From positions 91,160 through 155,159 of the forward strand of contig NZ_JACADJ010000001.1 in assembly GCF_013389365.1 (NCBI RefSeq): a stretch of 64,000 nucleotides of DNA. The letters run 5' to 3'. Both the position numbers and the translations under genes were made by a program. Positions within the stretch are counted from its first letter, which is position 1; every line of letters begins with the position of its first letter. Shown here piece after piece: positions 55,281 through 64,000 of the stretch. The notes under the pieces are model-generated. The model had not been told where the DNA came from and made no database searches. It saw only the letters and a list, made by a program, of their open reading frames with translations. This stretch comes from Desulfobacter latus. Its GTDB lineage: Bacteria > Desulfobacterota > Desulfobacteria > Desulfobacterales > Desulfobacteraceae.

Positions 55281-56066
55281 ATGAACGATTTTTTACAGAG
55301 CCTTCGTAACGGCCAGGCTGAAAAGCCGAGAACACCAAAAACAAGAAAGAATTTTGATAATTCGTATTATTCAAACACTTCCAGGTTCAATTCATATGGG
55401 GGATCCGGGTATCCCAACACTAGCAGGTCTCCGCAAATGAAACGCCCCATGCCTTCAGGCATGCCACATCCACCCGGCAACCAGATGCCTGAAGAACCCA
55501 ATACGGTTCTTTTAGCGGATATCTTGGATAATTTAGGCACTCAGGTTGATATTCTGATTAAAAATCAGGAATATATGATTACGATTCAGGAAAGAACTGC
55601 GGACCTTCTCCAGCGCCAGGCAGACGCCATTGAGATCATCATGGACCGCTTGAATCTATCCCCGGATCAGGAGATGGATATCGCCCCGACGTTTGAGCAT
55701 CATTATGTATCGTCCCAGGATTCGGATGAAGAAGAAATCGACGGCACTGTGGACGATTTGCTCAAAGCGGAAATGGCCGAGGAAGAACGCCGTAAAGCAA
55801 CAGTTCAAAACACCAGTCAAGACACGAATATTGTAAAAAAACGCAGAAAAATTGTTGCATCACCTTCTCCGGCAGAACCATCATCCGGGGAAAGTGCGGA
55901 ACTGATGTCCAGAGAGGAAATTATGGATATTATCAATTCCATGCGGGAACAAGGTGCGACCTATGATCAAGTTGCCAAACATCTCATAGATCTTGGACAG
56001 CCCACGTTTTCCGGTCGCGGCGAATGGCATGCCCAGACCATTCACAGATTGTGCAGCAACAAATAG
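55281..56066 (+). CDS. Hypothetical protein with recombinase-like C-terminal segment
   Basis: A 261-residue protein. The N-terminal 75 residues are low complexity and rich in Asn, Ser, Pro and Tyr. A central coiled-coil-like helix (EPNTVLLADILDNLGTQVDIL... IQERTADLLQRQADAIEIIMDRL) suggests oligomerisation. An acidic and basic linker follows, and the last 45 residues (SREEIMDIINSMREQGATYDQVAKHL...GRGEWHAQTIHRLC) resemble the recombinase-associated domain of serine recombinases, normally used to read DNA. There is no catalytic domain, so it is not a recombinase itself. A DNA-associated role is a guess. Confidence 0.75.
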   Translation: MNDFLQSLRNGQAEKPRTPKTRKNFDNSYYSNTSRFNSYGGSGYPNTSRSPQMKRPMPSGMPHPPGNQMPEEPNTVLLADILDNLGTQVDILIKNQEYMITIQERTADLLQRQADAIEIIMDRLNLSPDQEMDIAPTFEHHYVSSQDSDEEEIDGTVDDLLKAEMAEEERRKATVQNTSQDTNIVKKRRKIVASPSPAEPSSGESAELMSREEIMDIINSMREQGATYDQVAKHLIDLGQPTFSGRGEWHAQTIHRLCSNK

Positions 56067-56074
56067 CAACTGCC

Positions 56075-56128
56075 GTCAACTACCCCTCGGCTAAAGACCG
56101 AGGGGCTTGAAAAAGCCCCAAAGTTGAC
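56075..56128. repeat. Nested hairpins resembling an IS200/IS605 end
   Basis: Outer arms GTCAACT (56075-56081) and AGTTGAC (56122-56128) enclose the stem CCCCTCGG (56083-56090)/CCGAGGGG (56098-56105) with loop CTAAAGA and an alternative stem GGGGCTT/AAGCCCC (56102-56119). I associate CTACCCCTCGGCTAAAG with ends of IS200/IS605-type elements. No transposase or tnpB gene is present; it may also be a terminator for the preceding gene. Confidence 0.55.
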
Positions 56129-56142
56129 CAGTCTAAGTGCAT

Positions 56143-56206
56143 AGTATAGGAATTTCCATTCCCCAGCACCCAGCACCTAACAACCCGCCCAAAGGGCGCT
56201 AATTTA
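56143..56206 (+). repeat. Dispersed repeat with 2 heptamer units (copy 2)
   Basis: Same frame as 47488-47593: AGTATAGGAATTTCCATT, then two CCCAGCA units (56162-56175), then the CGCCCAAAGGGCG hairpin and GCTAATTTA. It is 42 bases shorter than copy 1, exactly six units fewer. Confidence 0.85.
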
Positions 56207-56226
56207 ATCATCAAGTATTACAATTA

Positions 56227-56526
56227 TCAGCCCCGTAGCCGGTCTATGTATTCATCCCATTCCGCCGGCAGCATACGTTTTTTTTGAGTATTACACGCTT
56301 TGCAGCACGGCACCAGGTTAAATTTTTCCGAACGACCGCCCCGGGAAAGGGGAATCACATGATCCATGGTCAGCTCTTTGGGGGAAAACTTTTTTCCGCA
56401 ATAGTGGCATATCCCGGACGAGCGCTTTCGCTTCCACCATTGACTGGTCCGAAGCTGCCTGGCCTTGGCCCGTTCCTTTTTCAGTGCCGCATCGTCGGGA
56501 AAAGAAAAGAATGTCATGTCTGTCAT
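56227..56526 (-). CDS. HNH endonuclease domain protein
   Basis: A 99-residue HNH nuclease. Zinc-knuckle cysteines (CHYCGKKF and CCKACN) and the catalytic HNH core MDHVIPLSRGG...NLVPCC are all present. It is the solitary type often found beside housekeeping genes and is not obviously part of an intron, restriction system or IscB element. It lies downstream of era but has its own start 32 bases after era ends. Confidence 0.9.
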   Translation of the reverse strand: MTDMTFFSFPDDAALKKERAKARQLRTSQWWKRKRSSGICHYCGKKFSPKELTMDHVIPLSRGGRSEKFNLVPCCKACNTQKKRMLPAEWDEYIDRLRG

Positions 56527-56558
56527 ATCGTCTTGAGCTTAAGGCCCATGGGCCTAAT

Positions 56559-57443
56559 CTAATATCCAAACTCACTGAGATGTCGTTTATTGGACACCCA
56601 GTCCCGGGTTACCTTTACAAACAGCTTAAGCAGCACCTTGCTGCCCAGCATCTGTTCAATATCTTTCCGGGCGTTTGATCCGATACGCTTGAGCATGCTC
56701 CCGTTTTTTCCAATGACAATGCCCTTTTGGGAATCACGCACCAGGTGAATGCTGGCATGGATTACGATCAGTTTTTTTTCCACCTCAAAGGCATCCACAG
56801 TAACCGCGGAAGAATAGGGGATCTCCATACCGGTGAGCCTGAACACTTTTTCCCGGATAATTTCGCTGACCATGTATTTTTCAGAAACATCAGTGAAAGT
56901 CTCCTCGGGATAGAGGGGCGGTCCCTGGGGCAGCCGGGATTCCACTTCGTCAAGAAGCAGATCCACCTGGATATTTTTTCCGGCAGAGACAGGAACAATG
57001 GTTTCAAATGCGTACATATGTCTGAACAGTTCCACCTGCTCGTACACAGCCGCTTTTTTGGCCAGATCAATTTTATTCAGCGCCAGAATCACAGGCTTTT
57101 GCACGGTTTCAAACCGCTTTACGATCATCTTTTCCGAGGCATAGTTCCGGGATGCCGCATCCACCATAAAAAGAATCAAATCCACATCGTCCATGGCCTG
57201 GACGGCCTGGTCCACGATTCGCTGATTAAGCAGGGTGGTACTCTTGTGAATTCCCGGCGTATCCAGAAACACGATCTGGGCATGGGGGCGATTCACAATG
57301 CCAAGGATCCGATCCCGGGTGGTCTGGGGTTTTTTGGATGTAATTGAGATTTTCTGACCCAGAACCTGATTGAGCAGGGTGGATTTCCCGGCATTGGGCG
57401 CGCCGATAATCCCCACAAACCCCGAACGGGAGATTTTAGACAT
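56559..57443 (-). CDS. era: GTPase Era
   Basis: Essential GTPase for 16S rRNA maturation and 30S assembly, 294 residues. G1 GAPNAGKST near residue 15, G3 DTPG near 60 and G4 NKID near 122 are present; the C-terminal KH RNA-binding domain contains IGKNGSMLKRIG. It starts directly after the engB stop in a coupled operon. Confidence 0.97.
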   Translation of the reverse strand: MSKISRSGFVGIIGAPNAGKSTLLNQVLGQKISITSKKPQTTRDRILGIVNRPHAQIVFLDTPGIHKSTTLLNQRIVDQAVQAMDDVDLILFMVDAASRNYASEKMIVKRFETVQKPVILALNKIDLAKKAAVYEQVELFRHMYAFETIVPVSAGKNIQVDLLLDEVESRLPQGPPLYPEETFTDVSEKYMVSEIIREKVFRLTGMEIPYSSAVTVDAFEVEKKLIVIHASIHLVRDSQKGIVIGKNGSMLKRIGSNARKDIEQMLGSKVLLKLFVKVTRDWVSNKRHLSEFGY

Positions 57444-58043
57444 CTATTGTTCCTTCTGATACCAGTCAATAAGGTTGTGGATTTCATCCCATATGGTCTG
57501 ACGACCCTGGCGGGTTTTGGCCGAAAAAAGAACGATCCCGTTCCGGTCCCGGTTAAACGCGCTAGCGGCTGCATCCAGCTGCTTTAACTGTTTGGTTTTT
57601 GATAATTTATCCGCCTTGGTTAATATCAGAAGACAGGGCATCTGATTTGTTTCAAGCCAGCGGACCATATCCAGCTCTTCTTTGCCGGGGTCCCTGCGGA
57701 TATCCATGAGCAGGATCAGCCCCAACAGATTTTTGCGCGTTTCCACATAGGTTTCCACCATGGGTTGCCATTGTGCCCTGATTTTTTTGGACACCTTGGC
57801 ATATCCGTATCCGGGAAGGTCGACCAGGGACAGCGCCTCGTTGACCAAAAAAAAGTTGATCAGCTGGGTGCATCCGGGCCGGGAACTTGTTTTGACCATA
57901 TCCTTGCGGTTGATCAAGGTATTGATCAAAGAAGATTTTCCCACATTGGATCTGCCTGCAAACGCGATTTCCGGGAAATCGTATTCCGGATAGTGGGCGG
58001 GCTTTACCGCACTTTTTATAAATTCAACGGCACGGATTTTCAT
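57444..58043 (-). CDS. engB: Ribosome biogenesis GTPase EngB (YsxC/YihA)
   Basis: A 199-residue GTPase required for 50S assembly. G1 GRSNVGKSS near residue 30, G3 VDLPGYG near 75 and G4 LTKAD near 140. It overlaps the upstream aminotransferase stop by four bases and is directly followed by era. Confidence 0.96.
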   Translation of the reverse strand: MKIRAVEFIKSAVKPAHYPEYDFPEIAFAGRSNVGKSSLINTLINRKDMVKTSSRPGCTQLINFFLVNEALSLVDLPGYGYAKVSKKIRAQWQPMVETYVETRKNLLGLILLMDIRRDPGKEELDMVRWLETNQMPCLLILTKADKLSKTKQLKQLDAAASAFNRDRNGIVLFSAKTRQGRQTIWDEIHNLIDWYQKEQ

Positions 58044-59203
58044 ACATACCTTTTCAAATAATTTTCCAGGCGGTCCATTCCGATTTTAAGATTGTCCAGG
58101 GAATTGGCATAGGAGAACCGTAAATATCCTTCACCATTGGTACCAAAATCAATGCCCGGGGTAACCCCGATGTGTGCCTTTTCCAGGATATCAAATGCCA
58201 GGGCATAGGAATCGGTGGAAATATGTTTAAAATTTACGAAAACATAAAAAGCACCCGTCGGCTCCACTGATATTGAAAGCCCCATTTCTTTCAGGCGCCT
58301 GATCATGAATTTCCTGCGTTCATTATAGGTATCGCGCATGGCCTGGGTTTCCTTATCCGCATCAGTCAGTGCCACAGCGCCTGCCAGCTGGGTAACCGAA
58401 TTGGCACAGATAAAGAAATTTTGCTGCAGCACCTGAAGGGCCCGGATAAATTTCGGGGGCGCAATCAGGTAACCTAATCGAAGCCCTGTCATGGCAAACA
58501 GCTTTGAAAACCCGTTGAGGACAAATGCCTGGTCGGTAAACTCCAAAATAGAGTGGTCTTTGCCTTCGTAGGTCAGGCCATGGTAAATTTCATCGGAAAC
58601 AACATACAGACCATGTTCTTTGGCCACGTCAACAATTTCTTTCATCCGGGCTTCGGGGATCACGGTTCCCGTGGGGTTGGACGGGGAATTGATAAAAATC
58701 GCCTTGGTGTTCGGTGTAATTTTTTCCCTGATGGCTTCGGGCGTATAGATAAAGCCGTTTTGTTCATACACCTTGACAAAAACAGGTTCCCCCTGGACAT
58801 ACCGGATGAAATTGGCATAGCAGGCATAATGGGGATCTGAAACGATGACCTCATCACCGGGATCCAGCAGTGCGCTGAACAGCAGAAGCATGGCCGGCGA
58901 TGTTCCATTGGTTACAAGGATTTGACCGGTCTCCACAGTTGTGCCATAGATGCGTTTGTGATAATCACTGATGGCCCGGCGCAGGCGAAGGTCTCCTAAA
59001 CTGTTGGTGTAACAGGTTTCATTCTGCGCTAAGGCCTCAACACAGACCCGGTTGACGCATTCGGGCACATGAAAGTCGGGTTCACCGATCTCCATGTGAA
59101 TCACGTCAACACCCTCAGCTTCCATTTTATGGATTTTCTCCATCACATCCATGACAATGAACGGCTTTATCTGTTCACATCGTTTGGCCACACCCATTTT
59201 CAA
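58040..59203 (-). CDS. PLP-dependent class I/II aminotransferase
   Basis: A 387-residue aminotransferase of the aspartate aminotransferase (AAT-I) family. The PLP lysine lies in [16 protein letters not shown] near residue 233. IGEPDFH near residue 41 and SNPTGT near 174 are characteristic. Overlap with hisG and with engB by four bases each suggests translational coupling in a hisI-hisG-aat-engB-era operon. Because it is in a histidine operon, it may be the histidinol-phosphate aminotransferase, but aspartate or alanine use is as likely. Confidence 0.88.
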   Translation of the reverse strand: MKMGVAKRCEQIKPFIVMDVMEKIHKMEAEGVDVIHMEIGEPDFHVPECVNRVCVEALAQNETCYTNSLGDLRLRRAISDYHKRIYGTTVETGQILVTNGTSPAMLLLFSALLDPGDEVIVSDPHYACYANFIRYVQGEPVFVKVYEQNGFIYTPEAIREKITPNTKAIFINSPSNPTGTVIPEARMKEIVDVAKEHGLYVVSDEIYHGLTYEGKDHSILEFTDQAFVLNGFSKLFAMTGLRLGYLIAPPKFIRALQVLQQNFFICANSVTQLAGAVALTDADKETQAMRDTYNERRKFMIRRLKEMGLSISVEPTGAFYVFVNFKHISTDSYALAFDILEKAHIGVTPGIDFGTNGEGYLRFSYANSLDNLKIGMDRLENYLKRYV

Positions 59204-60075
59204 ATCACCTTATTCAATGCGCACTCAATGATACCCTCGGCCCCTGCTTTCAACAGTTGGGGCACCAGATCCCTGACCACACTGTTTTCTACCACGGTCT
59301 CCACGGAGAACCAGTCGGACTGGTAAAGCGAAGCTACGGTGGGGGCGTTCAGGCTTGGCAGAATGTCAACCACATCAGGTAACTTTGATTCCGGCACATT
59401 CATTTTAAGCATTACAAGTTTTTCCGCCACAAGAGCCGCCTGGAGCAACATGGCAATCTGCTCAATTTTTTCCCGCTTCACCGGGTCCTGCCAGGCTGTT
59501 TTATTGGCTATGAGCTGGGTGTTGGTTTGCATGATCTCGTGGATGACTTTTAAATTATGCGCCCGGATCGTGCTTTCGGTTTCAGTGATCTCCACAATGG
59601 CATCAGCTAGGCCGGATACGATCTTGGCTTCCGTGGCCCCCCAGGAAAACTTTACATTCACATTGATGTGACGGGATTCAAAAAAGCGTTTTGTAAATTT
59701 TACAAGTTCCGTGGAAATGGTTTTACCTTCAAGGTCCTCAAGGGTGTTCATTTCGGAATCACCGGCCACGGCAACCACCCACCGGGCCGGACGGGCGGAA
59801 ACCTTTGAGTAAACAAGATCCGTTACCACATGAACATCAGATTCATGTTCTGCGATCCAGTCAAGACCGGTCAGGCCGGCATCAATAACACCGGATTCCA
59901 CATTGATGGACATTTCCTGGGCCCGGCACAGGGCGCATTCAATGGTATCATCATCAATGTCCGGGAAATAGCTTCTGCCTTCCACGTTTATTTTCCATCC
60001 CGAACGTCTGAACAGGTTGACGGTCGCATTTTGCAGGCTCCCTTTGGGAATGCCCAGCTTTAGCTTCTTATCCAT
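59200..60075 (-). CDS. hisG: ATP phosphoribosyltransferase HisG, long form
   Basis: First step of histidine synthesis, joining ATP and PRPP. At 291 residues it has the C-terminal ACT-like regulatory domain of the long form, which is feedback-inhibited by histidine without HisZ. Features: LGIPKGSLQ near residue 6, [10 protein letters not shown] near 66, [20 protein letters not shown] near 153. It begins one base inside the hisI stop. Confidence 0.95.
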   Translation of the reverse strand: MDKKLKLGIPKGSLQNATVNLFRRSGWKINVEGRSYFPDIDDDTIECALCRAQEMSINVESGVIDAGLTGLDWIAEHESDVHVVTDLVYSKVSARPARWVVAVAGDSEMNTLEDLEGKTISTELVKFTKRFFESRHINVNVKFSWGATEAKIVSGLADAIVEITETESTIRAHNLKVIHEIMQTNTQLIANKTAWQDPVKREKIEQIAMLLQAALVAEKLVMLKMNVPESKLPDVVDILPSLNAPTVASLYQSDWFSVETVVENSVVRDLVPQLLKAGAEGIIECALNKVI

Positions 60076-60449
60076 TATTTGTATACCTTTTCCGGGTCAA
60101 AGACCCGCTGCTCGACTGTTTTGAATTCACCGTTTTCAACAACTTTGTGAAAACAGCTTTTATACCCTTTGTGACAGGCGGCCCCGCCTATCTGGGTCAC
60201 CTTGAGAAGCACGGTGTCATTGTCACAGTCCACCCGGATCTCCCTGACGTTTTGAACGTGTCCCGAGGTTTCTCCCTTTTTCCATAATTTTTTTCTGGAG
60301 CGGCTGTAGTATACAGCATTGCCGCAGGCAAGTGTTTCTTCAAAGGACGCTTTGTTCATATACGCCAGCATCAGCACTTCACCGGTATCCGCATCCTGGG
60401 CAATGGCGGGGATCAGCCCGCCGGTTTTGTCAAAATCAAGTTCCGGCAT
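60075..60449 (-). CDS. hisI: Phosphoribosyl-AMP cyclohydrolase HisI
   Basis: Opens the adenine ring in histidine synthesis. The 124-residue single-domain form (no HisE part) has the metal and zinc cysteines in [11 protein letters not shown] and [13 protein letters not shown], plus the [16 protein letters not shown] loop. First gene of the coupled operon. Confidence 0.95.
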   Translation of the reverse strand: MPELDFDKTGGLIPAIAQDADTGEVLMLAYMNKASFEETLACGNAVYYSRSRKKLWKKGETSGHVQNVREIRVDCDNDTVLLKVTQIGGAACHKGYKSCFHKVVENGEFKTVEQRVFDPEKVYK

Positions 60450-60846
60450 GACTTTTTTGTCTTCCTTATAATATGAGTTAATCGATAAATTGAAGGCGCC
60501 AAACGCCGCTCGAAGCCGGGGTATTAAGGGGCCCCATCATTTAGAACCATTAGAACCATCTTAATACGTTACATATTTTATCCGGCCGACCGTATCAAAA
60601 CCTAAATAACTAATGGTTTGAGCATAAAATGTCAATTTGAAAATAGAATCAACAGGAACTCCAAATCTGAAACCTTATGAGTTGAAAATTTACACAACCC
60701 CACCAACCGCTTGTGTAATATCCTCCAAATACATTGCCCGACAAGGCGTTTGGAACAGATGGCCCGGCCTCACTATTGCCATATTAAGCCTAATCTGATA
60801 AAAGCAGATATTTTATTATCAAAATAGAATACTATTTCGGACCCTT
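60450..60846. promoter_or_regulatory. Gap with his-operon promoter and no gene
   Basis: TTGACA (60635-60630) and TAGTTA (60612-60607) with a 17-base spacer face hisI on the minus strand. The leader from about 60600 to 60450 holds GC-rich dyads (GGGGCCCC; GGCGCC) near 60500-60530, possibly a regulatory fold, but no histidine leader peptide. A direct repeat TTAGAACCA occurs twice in tandem at 60540-60557. No plus-strand promoter for the next gene was clear. Confidence 0.4.
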
Positions 60847-63252
60847 ATGACAAAACAACAAAGCCGTACACAAATCCTCAAGAAGCGAAGCAAGAAAAAA
60901 GAAAAAAGCATCTGGTTCTCCATTTTTATGTGGCTGTTTATCCTGTTATTCCTTGCTGTTATTGCCGGATGTGCAGCCATTACCGCAGGATTTTTCTACC
61001 TGAGCCGGGAGCTTCCCCAGATCAATACGCTCAATGATTACCGTCCGGCAATTGTGACCAATGTGTTTTCCGATGACGGCAGAAAAATCGGCGAGTTTTA
61101 TAAAGAGCGCAGAATCGTTATGCCCTTGTCCGATATGCCTGCCGATTTGATTAATGCATTTGTAGCAGCCGAAGACTCAAGGTTCCGTGAACATCCCGGC
61201 ATTGATATAAAATCCATTATCCGGGCGTTTATCAAAAATTTTAAGGCCGGTACCATTGTTCAGGGTGGTTCCACCATCACCCAGCAGGTGACCAAATCTT
61301 TTCTGCTCACCCCGGAGAAAACCTATGAACGCAAACTTAAAGAGGCGATTCTCGCATACAAAATTGAAAAAAAGCTGTCCAAAGATGACATACTCTTCCT
61401 TTATTTGAACCAGATCTACCTGGGACACGGGGCTTACGGTGTTGAAGCGGCCTCTGAAAATTATTTTGGAAAACATGTCAAGGATCTGACTCTGGCGGAG
61501 TGTGCCATGCTGGCAGGGCTGCCCCAGGCACCTAGCCGGTACAGTCCCTTTCACCATCCTGAACTGGCCAGGCAGCGCCAGGTGTATACCCTGAACCGTA
61601 TGAAAGAGGAAGGGATGATTTCCAACCTGGAGGCCACCGAAGCCATGGGTGCCAAACTGAATATAAAACCCCGGAAAAACTGGTTCATCGAACGGGTGCC
61701 TTGTTATACCGAACATGTCAGACGGTATGTTGAAAAAAAATACGGCAAAGAAATGCTTTACACCCAAGGGCTGAGCATTCATACCGCAGTGAACATTGAA
61801 CTGCAGAAGATAGCCCGGACTGCAGTCAATAAAGGCCTGTTAGCGTTAGATCGACGCTGCGGGTACCGCGGCCCGGTAAAAAATATACCAGCGCTTCAGA
61901 TAGAGGATTTCAGTCGCGCCATTTCTGAAAAACTGAACGGCAGCCGTCCGATTAAAGGAGAGATTTACAAAGGGGTTGTTCTGAAAGTGGACGATCACAA
62001 TAAGATTAGCCATGTAAGGGTTGGCAATGTAACCGGCATCATCCGGTTGGCCTCCATGGCATGGGCCAGAAAGCCAAATCCTGAAATATCCTACAAATAT
62101 GCCGGGATTAAAAAACCTTCCCAAGCCTTAAAAACCGGGGATGTTATTTATGTGAAAGTCCTTGAGGAGATGACCGGGGAAAAGCAATATGAATTTACCT
62201 TATACCAGGAACCCATTGCCCAGTCTGCACTTCTGAGCATTGAAGCTGAAACCGGCCATGTTAAAACCATGATTGGTGGAAGGGATTTCAAGGACTCTCA
62301 GTTCAACCGGGCGTTTCAGTCAAGACGCCAGCCCGGTTCGGCGTTCAAGCCCATCCTGTACGCGGCAGCCCTTGACAAGGGGTATACCCCGGCGAGTATT
62401 ATTATTGATTCTCCTGTGGTATTTGAGGATAAGCTGAATGACAGAGTGTGGAAACCCAACAATTATGCACATAAATTCTACGGCCCCACGTTGTTTCGCC
62501 AGGCCTTGATTAAATCCAGAAACATTGTCTCCATCAAAATTCTCCAGGATATCGGCATCGATTATCTCATCGGTTATGCAGGAAAGCTTGGGATTACCTC
62601 CCCCTTTCCCCGGGATTTGTCCATAGCCCTTGGATCTTCAGGCGTTTCTTTGTTTGAATTGACCAAGGCGTATTCTGTATTCTCCAACCTGGGTTACCTG
62701 ATTGAGCCGGTATTTATCACTGAAATTTATGACCGGGACAATACGCTCCTGGAATCCCCCAAACTGATCCGTAAAAAAGTCATTGATATGGGCACCGCTT
62801 ATCTCATGACAAATTTGCTTGAAGGCGTGGTTCAGGCCGGCACCGGCCAGCGGGTTAAGGCCCTGAATCGACCTGCGGCAGGCAAAACAGGCACCACCAA
62901 TGACCTGCACGATGCCTGGTTCATGGGATTTACCCCCAGGTATACCACCGGGGTATGGGTGGGGCTTGACCAGAGTGTTCCCATCGGCAGGAGAGAAACC
63001 GGTTCCCGTGCGGCAAGCCCCATCTGGTTGGATTACATGCAGGATGCCCTGGAAGGTAAATCCGTTCGGGAATTCACAGTACCCGAAGGTATCATCCGGG
63101 TTAAAATAGATGCTGAAACCGGGCTTCTGCCCAATGCCCAAAGCAAAAATACCGTTTTTGAATGTTTTAAGCAAGGCACGGAACCGACGCAACATACCCC
63201 ACGGCCGGATGAGGTGTTCAGTACGGAAGAATTGTTCAAAGAAGGTTTTTAG
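60847..63252 (+). CDS. mrcA: Penicillin-binding protein 1A
   Basis: Bifunctional peptidoglycan synthase, 801 residues. One membrane segment lies near residues 25-55. The GT51 glycosyltransferase domain has AAEDSRFREHPGID near residue 110 and GGSTITQQ near 140. The transpeptidase domain has the active serine in RQPGSAFKP near 500, the KSRN motif near 560 and KTGTT near 680. An OB-like region lies between them. It is a single gene, followed by the tRNA pair. Confidence 0.95.
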   Translation: MTKQQSRTQILKKRSKKKEKSIWFSIFMWLFILLFLAVIAGCAAITAGFFYLSRELPQINTLNDYRPAIVTNVFSDDGRKIGEFYKERRIVMPLSDMPADLINAFVAAEDSRFREHPGIDIKSIIRAFIKNFKAGTIVQGGSTITQQVTKSFLLTPEKTYERKLKEAILAYKIEKKLSKDDILFLYLNQIYLGHGAYGVEAASENYFGKHVKDLTLAECAMLAGLPQAPSRYSPFHHPELARQRQVYTLNRMKEEGMISNLEATEAMGAKLNIKPRKNWFIERVPCYTEHVRRYVEKKYGKEMLYTQGLSIHTAVNIELQKIARTAVNKGLLALDRRCGYRGPVKNIPALQIEDFSRAISEKLNGSRPIKGEIYKGVVLKVDDHNKISHVRVGNVTGIIRLASMAWARKPNPEISYKYAGIKKPSQALKTGDVIYVKVLEEMTGEKQYEFTLYQEPIAQSALLSIEAETGHVKTMIGGRDFKDSQFNRAFQSRRQPGSAFKPILYAAALDKGYTPASIIIDSPVVFEDKLNDRVWKPNNYAHKFYGPTLFRQALIKSRNIVSIKILQDIGIDYLIGYAGKLGITSPFPRDLSIALGSSGVSLFELTKAYSVFSNLGYLIEPVFITEIYDRDNTLLESPKLIRKKVIDMGTAYLMTNLLEGVVQAGTGQRVKALNRPAAGKTGTTNDLHDAWFMGFTPRYTTGVWVGLDQSVPIGRRETGSRAASPIWLDYMQDALEGKSVREFTVPEGIIRVKIDAETGLLPNAQSKNTVFECFKQGTEPTQHTPRPDEVFSTEELFKEGF

Positions 63253-63316
63253 AAGGAACCTGGTTGGTTCAGGTGCGCATCAGCCGTAAAAAAATAATTT
63301 AAATCAAAAAAAATGG

Positions 63317-63345
63317 TTGACAATAAATTTCAAAACGTATAGATT
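63317..63345 (+). promoter_or_regulatory. Promoter for the tRNA pair
   Basis: TTGACA at 63317-63322 is followed by TATAGATT from 63338 (15-17 base spacer depending on hexamer), about 25-30 bases upstream of tRNA-Lys. Confidence 0.6.
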
Positions 63346-63368
63346 GCTCCTGTTTTTGACACTACCAC

Positions 63369-63444
63369 GGGCCGTTAACTCAGTTGGTAGAGTATCTGCC
63401 TTTTAAGCAGAGAGTCGCTGGTTCGAGCCCAGCACGGCCCACCA
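63369..63444 (+). tRNA. tRNA-Lys (UUU)
   Basis: 76 bases with encoded CCA. The acceptor stem GGGCCGT/ACGGCCC (63369-63375, 63434-63440) is perfect. The anticodon loop reads CTTTTAA with anticodon TTT, and the T loop GGTTCGAGCCC is standard. Confidence 0.96.
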
Positions 63445-63469
63445 ACTTAATAAGTGTTAAAAGTTAAGT

Positions 63470-63547
63470 GTCCCCATCGTCTAGCCCGGTCCAGGACACA
63501 GGCCTTTCACGCCTGCGACAGGGGTTCGAATCCCCTTGGGGACGCCA
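63470..63547 (+). tRNA. tRNA-Glu (UUC)
   Basis: 78 bases with encoded CCA. The acceptor stem GTCCCCA/TGGGGAC is perfect. The anticodon loop CTTTCAC gives anticodon TTC, and the T arm is GGGGTTCGAATCCCC. It is 25 bases after tRNA-Lys, probably the same transcript. Confidence 0.96.
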
Positions 63548-63556
63548 CTTAAAAAT

Positions 63557-63590
63557 AAAGGCTTTTCAGAATTTTCTGAAAAGCCTTTTT
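63557..63590 (+). terminator. Rho-independent terminator after the tRNAs
   Basis: A 14-bp stem (arms from AAAGGCTTTTCAGA and TCTGAAAAGCCTTT) around a four-base ATTT loop is followed by more T residues. It ends the tRNA transcript. Confidence 0.9.
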
Positions 63591-64000
63591 GATTTTTAGG
63601 TTGGTGAGTTAAACGCTACCAGATCATTGTAGTCACCAATATCGGCCGCATTTGTTTAGATACTTACCATGTTTCCGGGTTAATCTAACTCCTGTAGATA
63701 ATTTGCCGGAATTTATGACTTTTTTCCCGTAAGCATAAATATTAATTATTAATTGGAATTCTAACTGGTTTATATTTTTCAAGTGTTGCAATAACCAACC
63801 AGAAATCAAACTGAGGGGTATCAGAATTGAAGCGCGATAGCCTGTCTTTATTTCGACAACTTTAATCTTTTTGCTTGGGGTTCGATCATTTTAAAGAGCA
63901 AATGAAAAAATTTAAAACATAAACAATTGAAACGAGAAAAGTTCCTTTATCCAACCAATATTTCCTGTTATAAATAAGAAACTAATGAACTTCAAGCCTC
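63591..64000. other. Unassigned end of window
   Basis: AT-rich sequence of 410 bases with many stops in all frames. I see no credible gene, tRNA, repeat or promoter pair; it may lead to a gene beyond the window edge. Confidence 0.6.

Noticed and set aside
60450..60606. Histidine leader-peptide attenuator before hisI
   Set aside because: No run of histidine codons is present in the leader.

Overview
The window reads as chromosome of a motile, Gram-negative, anaerobic sulfate-reducer-like bacterium of the Desulfobacterota, most likely Desulfobacteraceae (inference). Supporting signs are a split, ferredoxin-linked glutamate synthase, a complete flagellar basal-body cluster with MotE, an acetyl-CoA hydrolase/transferase fused to a GNAT domain, several class III cyclase and HD-GYP signalling genes, outer-membrane two-partner secretion genes, and a strong candidate for a selenocysteine-containing membrane peptide. 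Both strands are densely coded, with moderate G+C genes and AT-rich intergenic stretches.

Layout. 1-4436: a CHASE2-adenylate cyclase (5' end outside the window) converges on a GAF/HD-GYP gene and a cyclase-domain gene that lacks its first metal-binding motif. 4539-4670: a 132-bp MITE-like element. 4776-15189: a five-gene operon of TpsB transporter, TpsA exoprotein, exported TPR-CHAT protease-like protein, exported DUF4384-like protein and a second CHASE2-cyclase. All the first four products carry export signals and the fifth senses outside and signals inside, so the operon looks like an envelope or surface sensing and secretion module with cAMP output (inference). 15264-18098: a chemoreceptor, a decayed IscB C-terminal remnant and an orphan molybdate-type binding protein. 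18383-23555: strong promoter and three-gene glutamate synthase operon. 23594-30771: a BMP-family lipoprotein, a hypothetical protein, thiol peroxidase, AsmA, DUF4197 and a beta-CASP metallohydrolase.

30989-46789, minus strand: motility. An HD-GYP response regulator, PilZ, CheX, CheY and a FleQ-like sigma-54 activator are followed by an AMIN/TPR protein behind a sigma-54-like promoter, an NtrC-type regulator, then flgB-flgC-fliE-fliF-fliG-fliH-fliI-fliJ-motE. This couples early flagellar assembly with sigma-54 activators and c-di-GMP proteins.

47023-51916: an Lrp/AsnC regulator with two near-identical operator palindromes over its own promoter, a diaminopimelate decarboxylase, the CoA-transferase/GNAT fusion and a tRNA-dihydrouridine synthase. 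51917-53501 is a patchwork: second MITE copy, small hypothetical genes, the selenoprotein candidate with its SECIS-like hairpin, and a DUF1848 fragment. 53502-56526: dusB, queF, a hypothetical protein with a recombinase-like C-terminus, repeats and an HNH nuclease. 56559-60449, minus strand: a tightly overlapping hisI-hisG-aminotransferase-engB-era operon. 60847-63590: PBP1A, tRNA-Lys, tRNA-Glu and a strong terminator; the last 410 bases hold nothing I can identify.

The most novel items are the 46-residue selenoprotein candidate at 52519-52659, the TPS-CHAT-CHASE2 operon, the paired MITE copies with 8-bp target duplications, and the dispersed repeat whose two copies differ by exactly six heptamer units.
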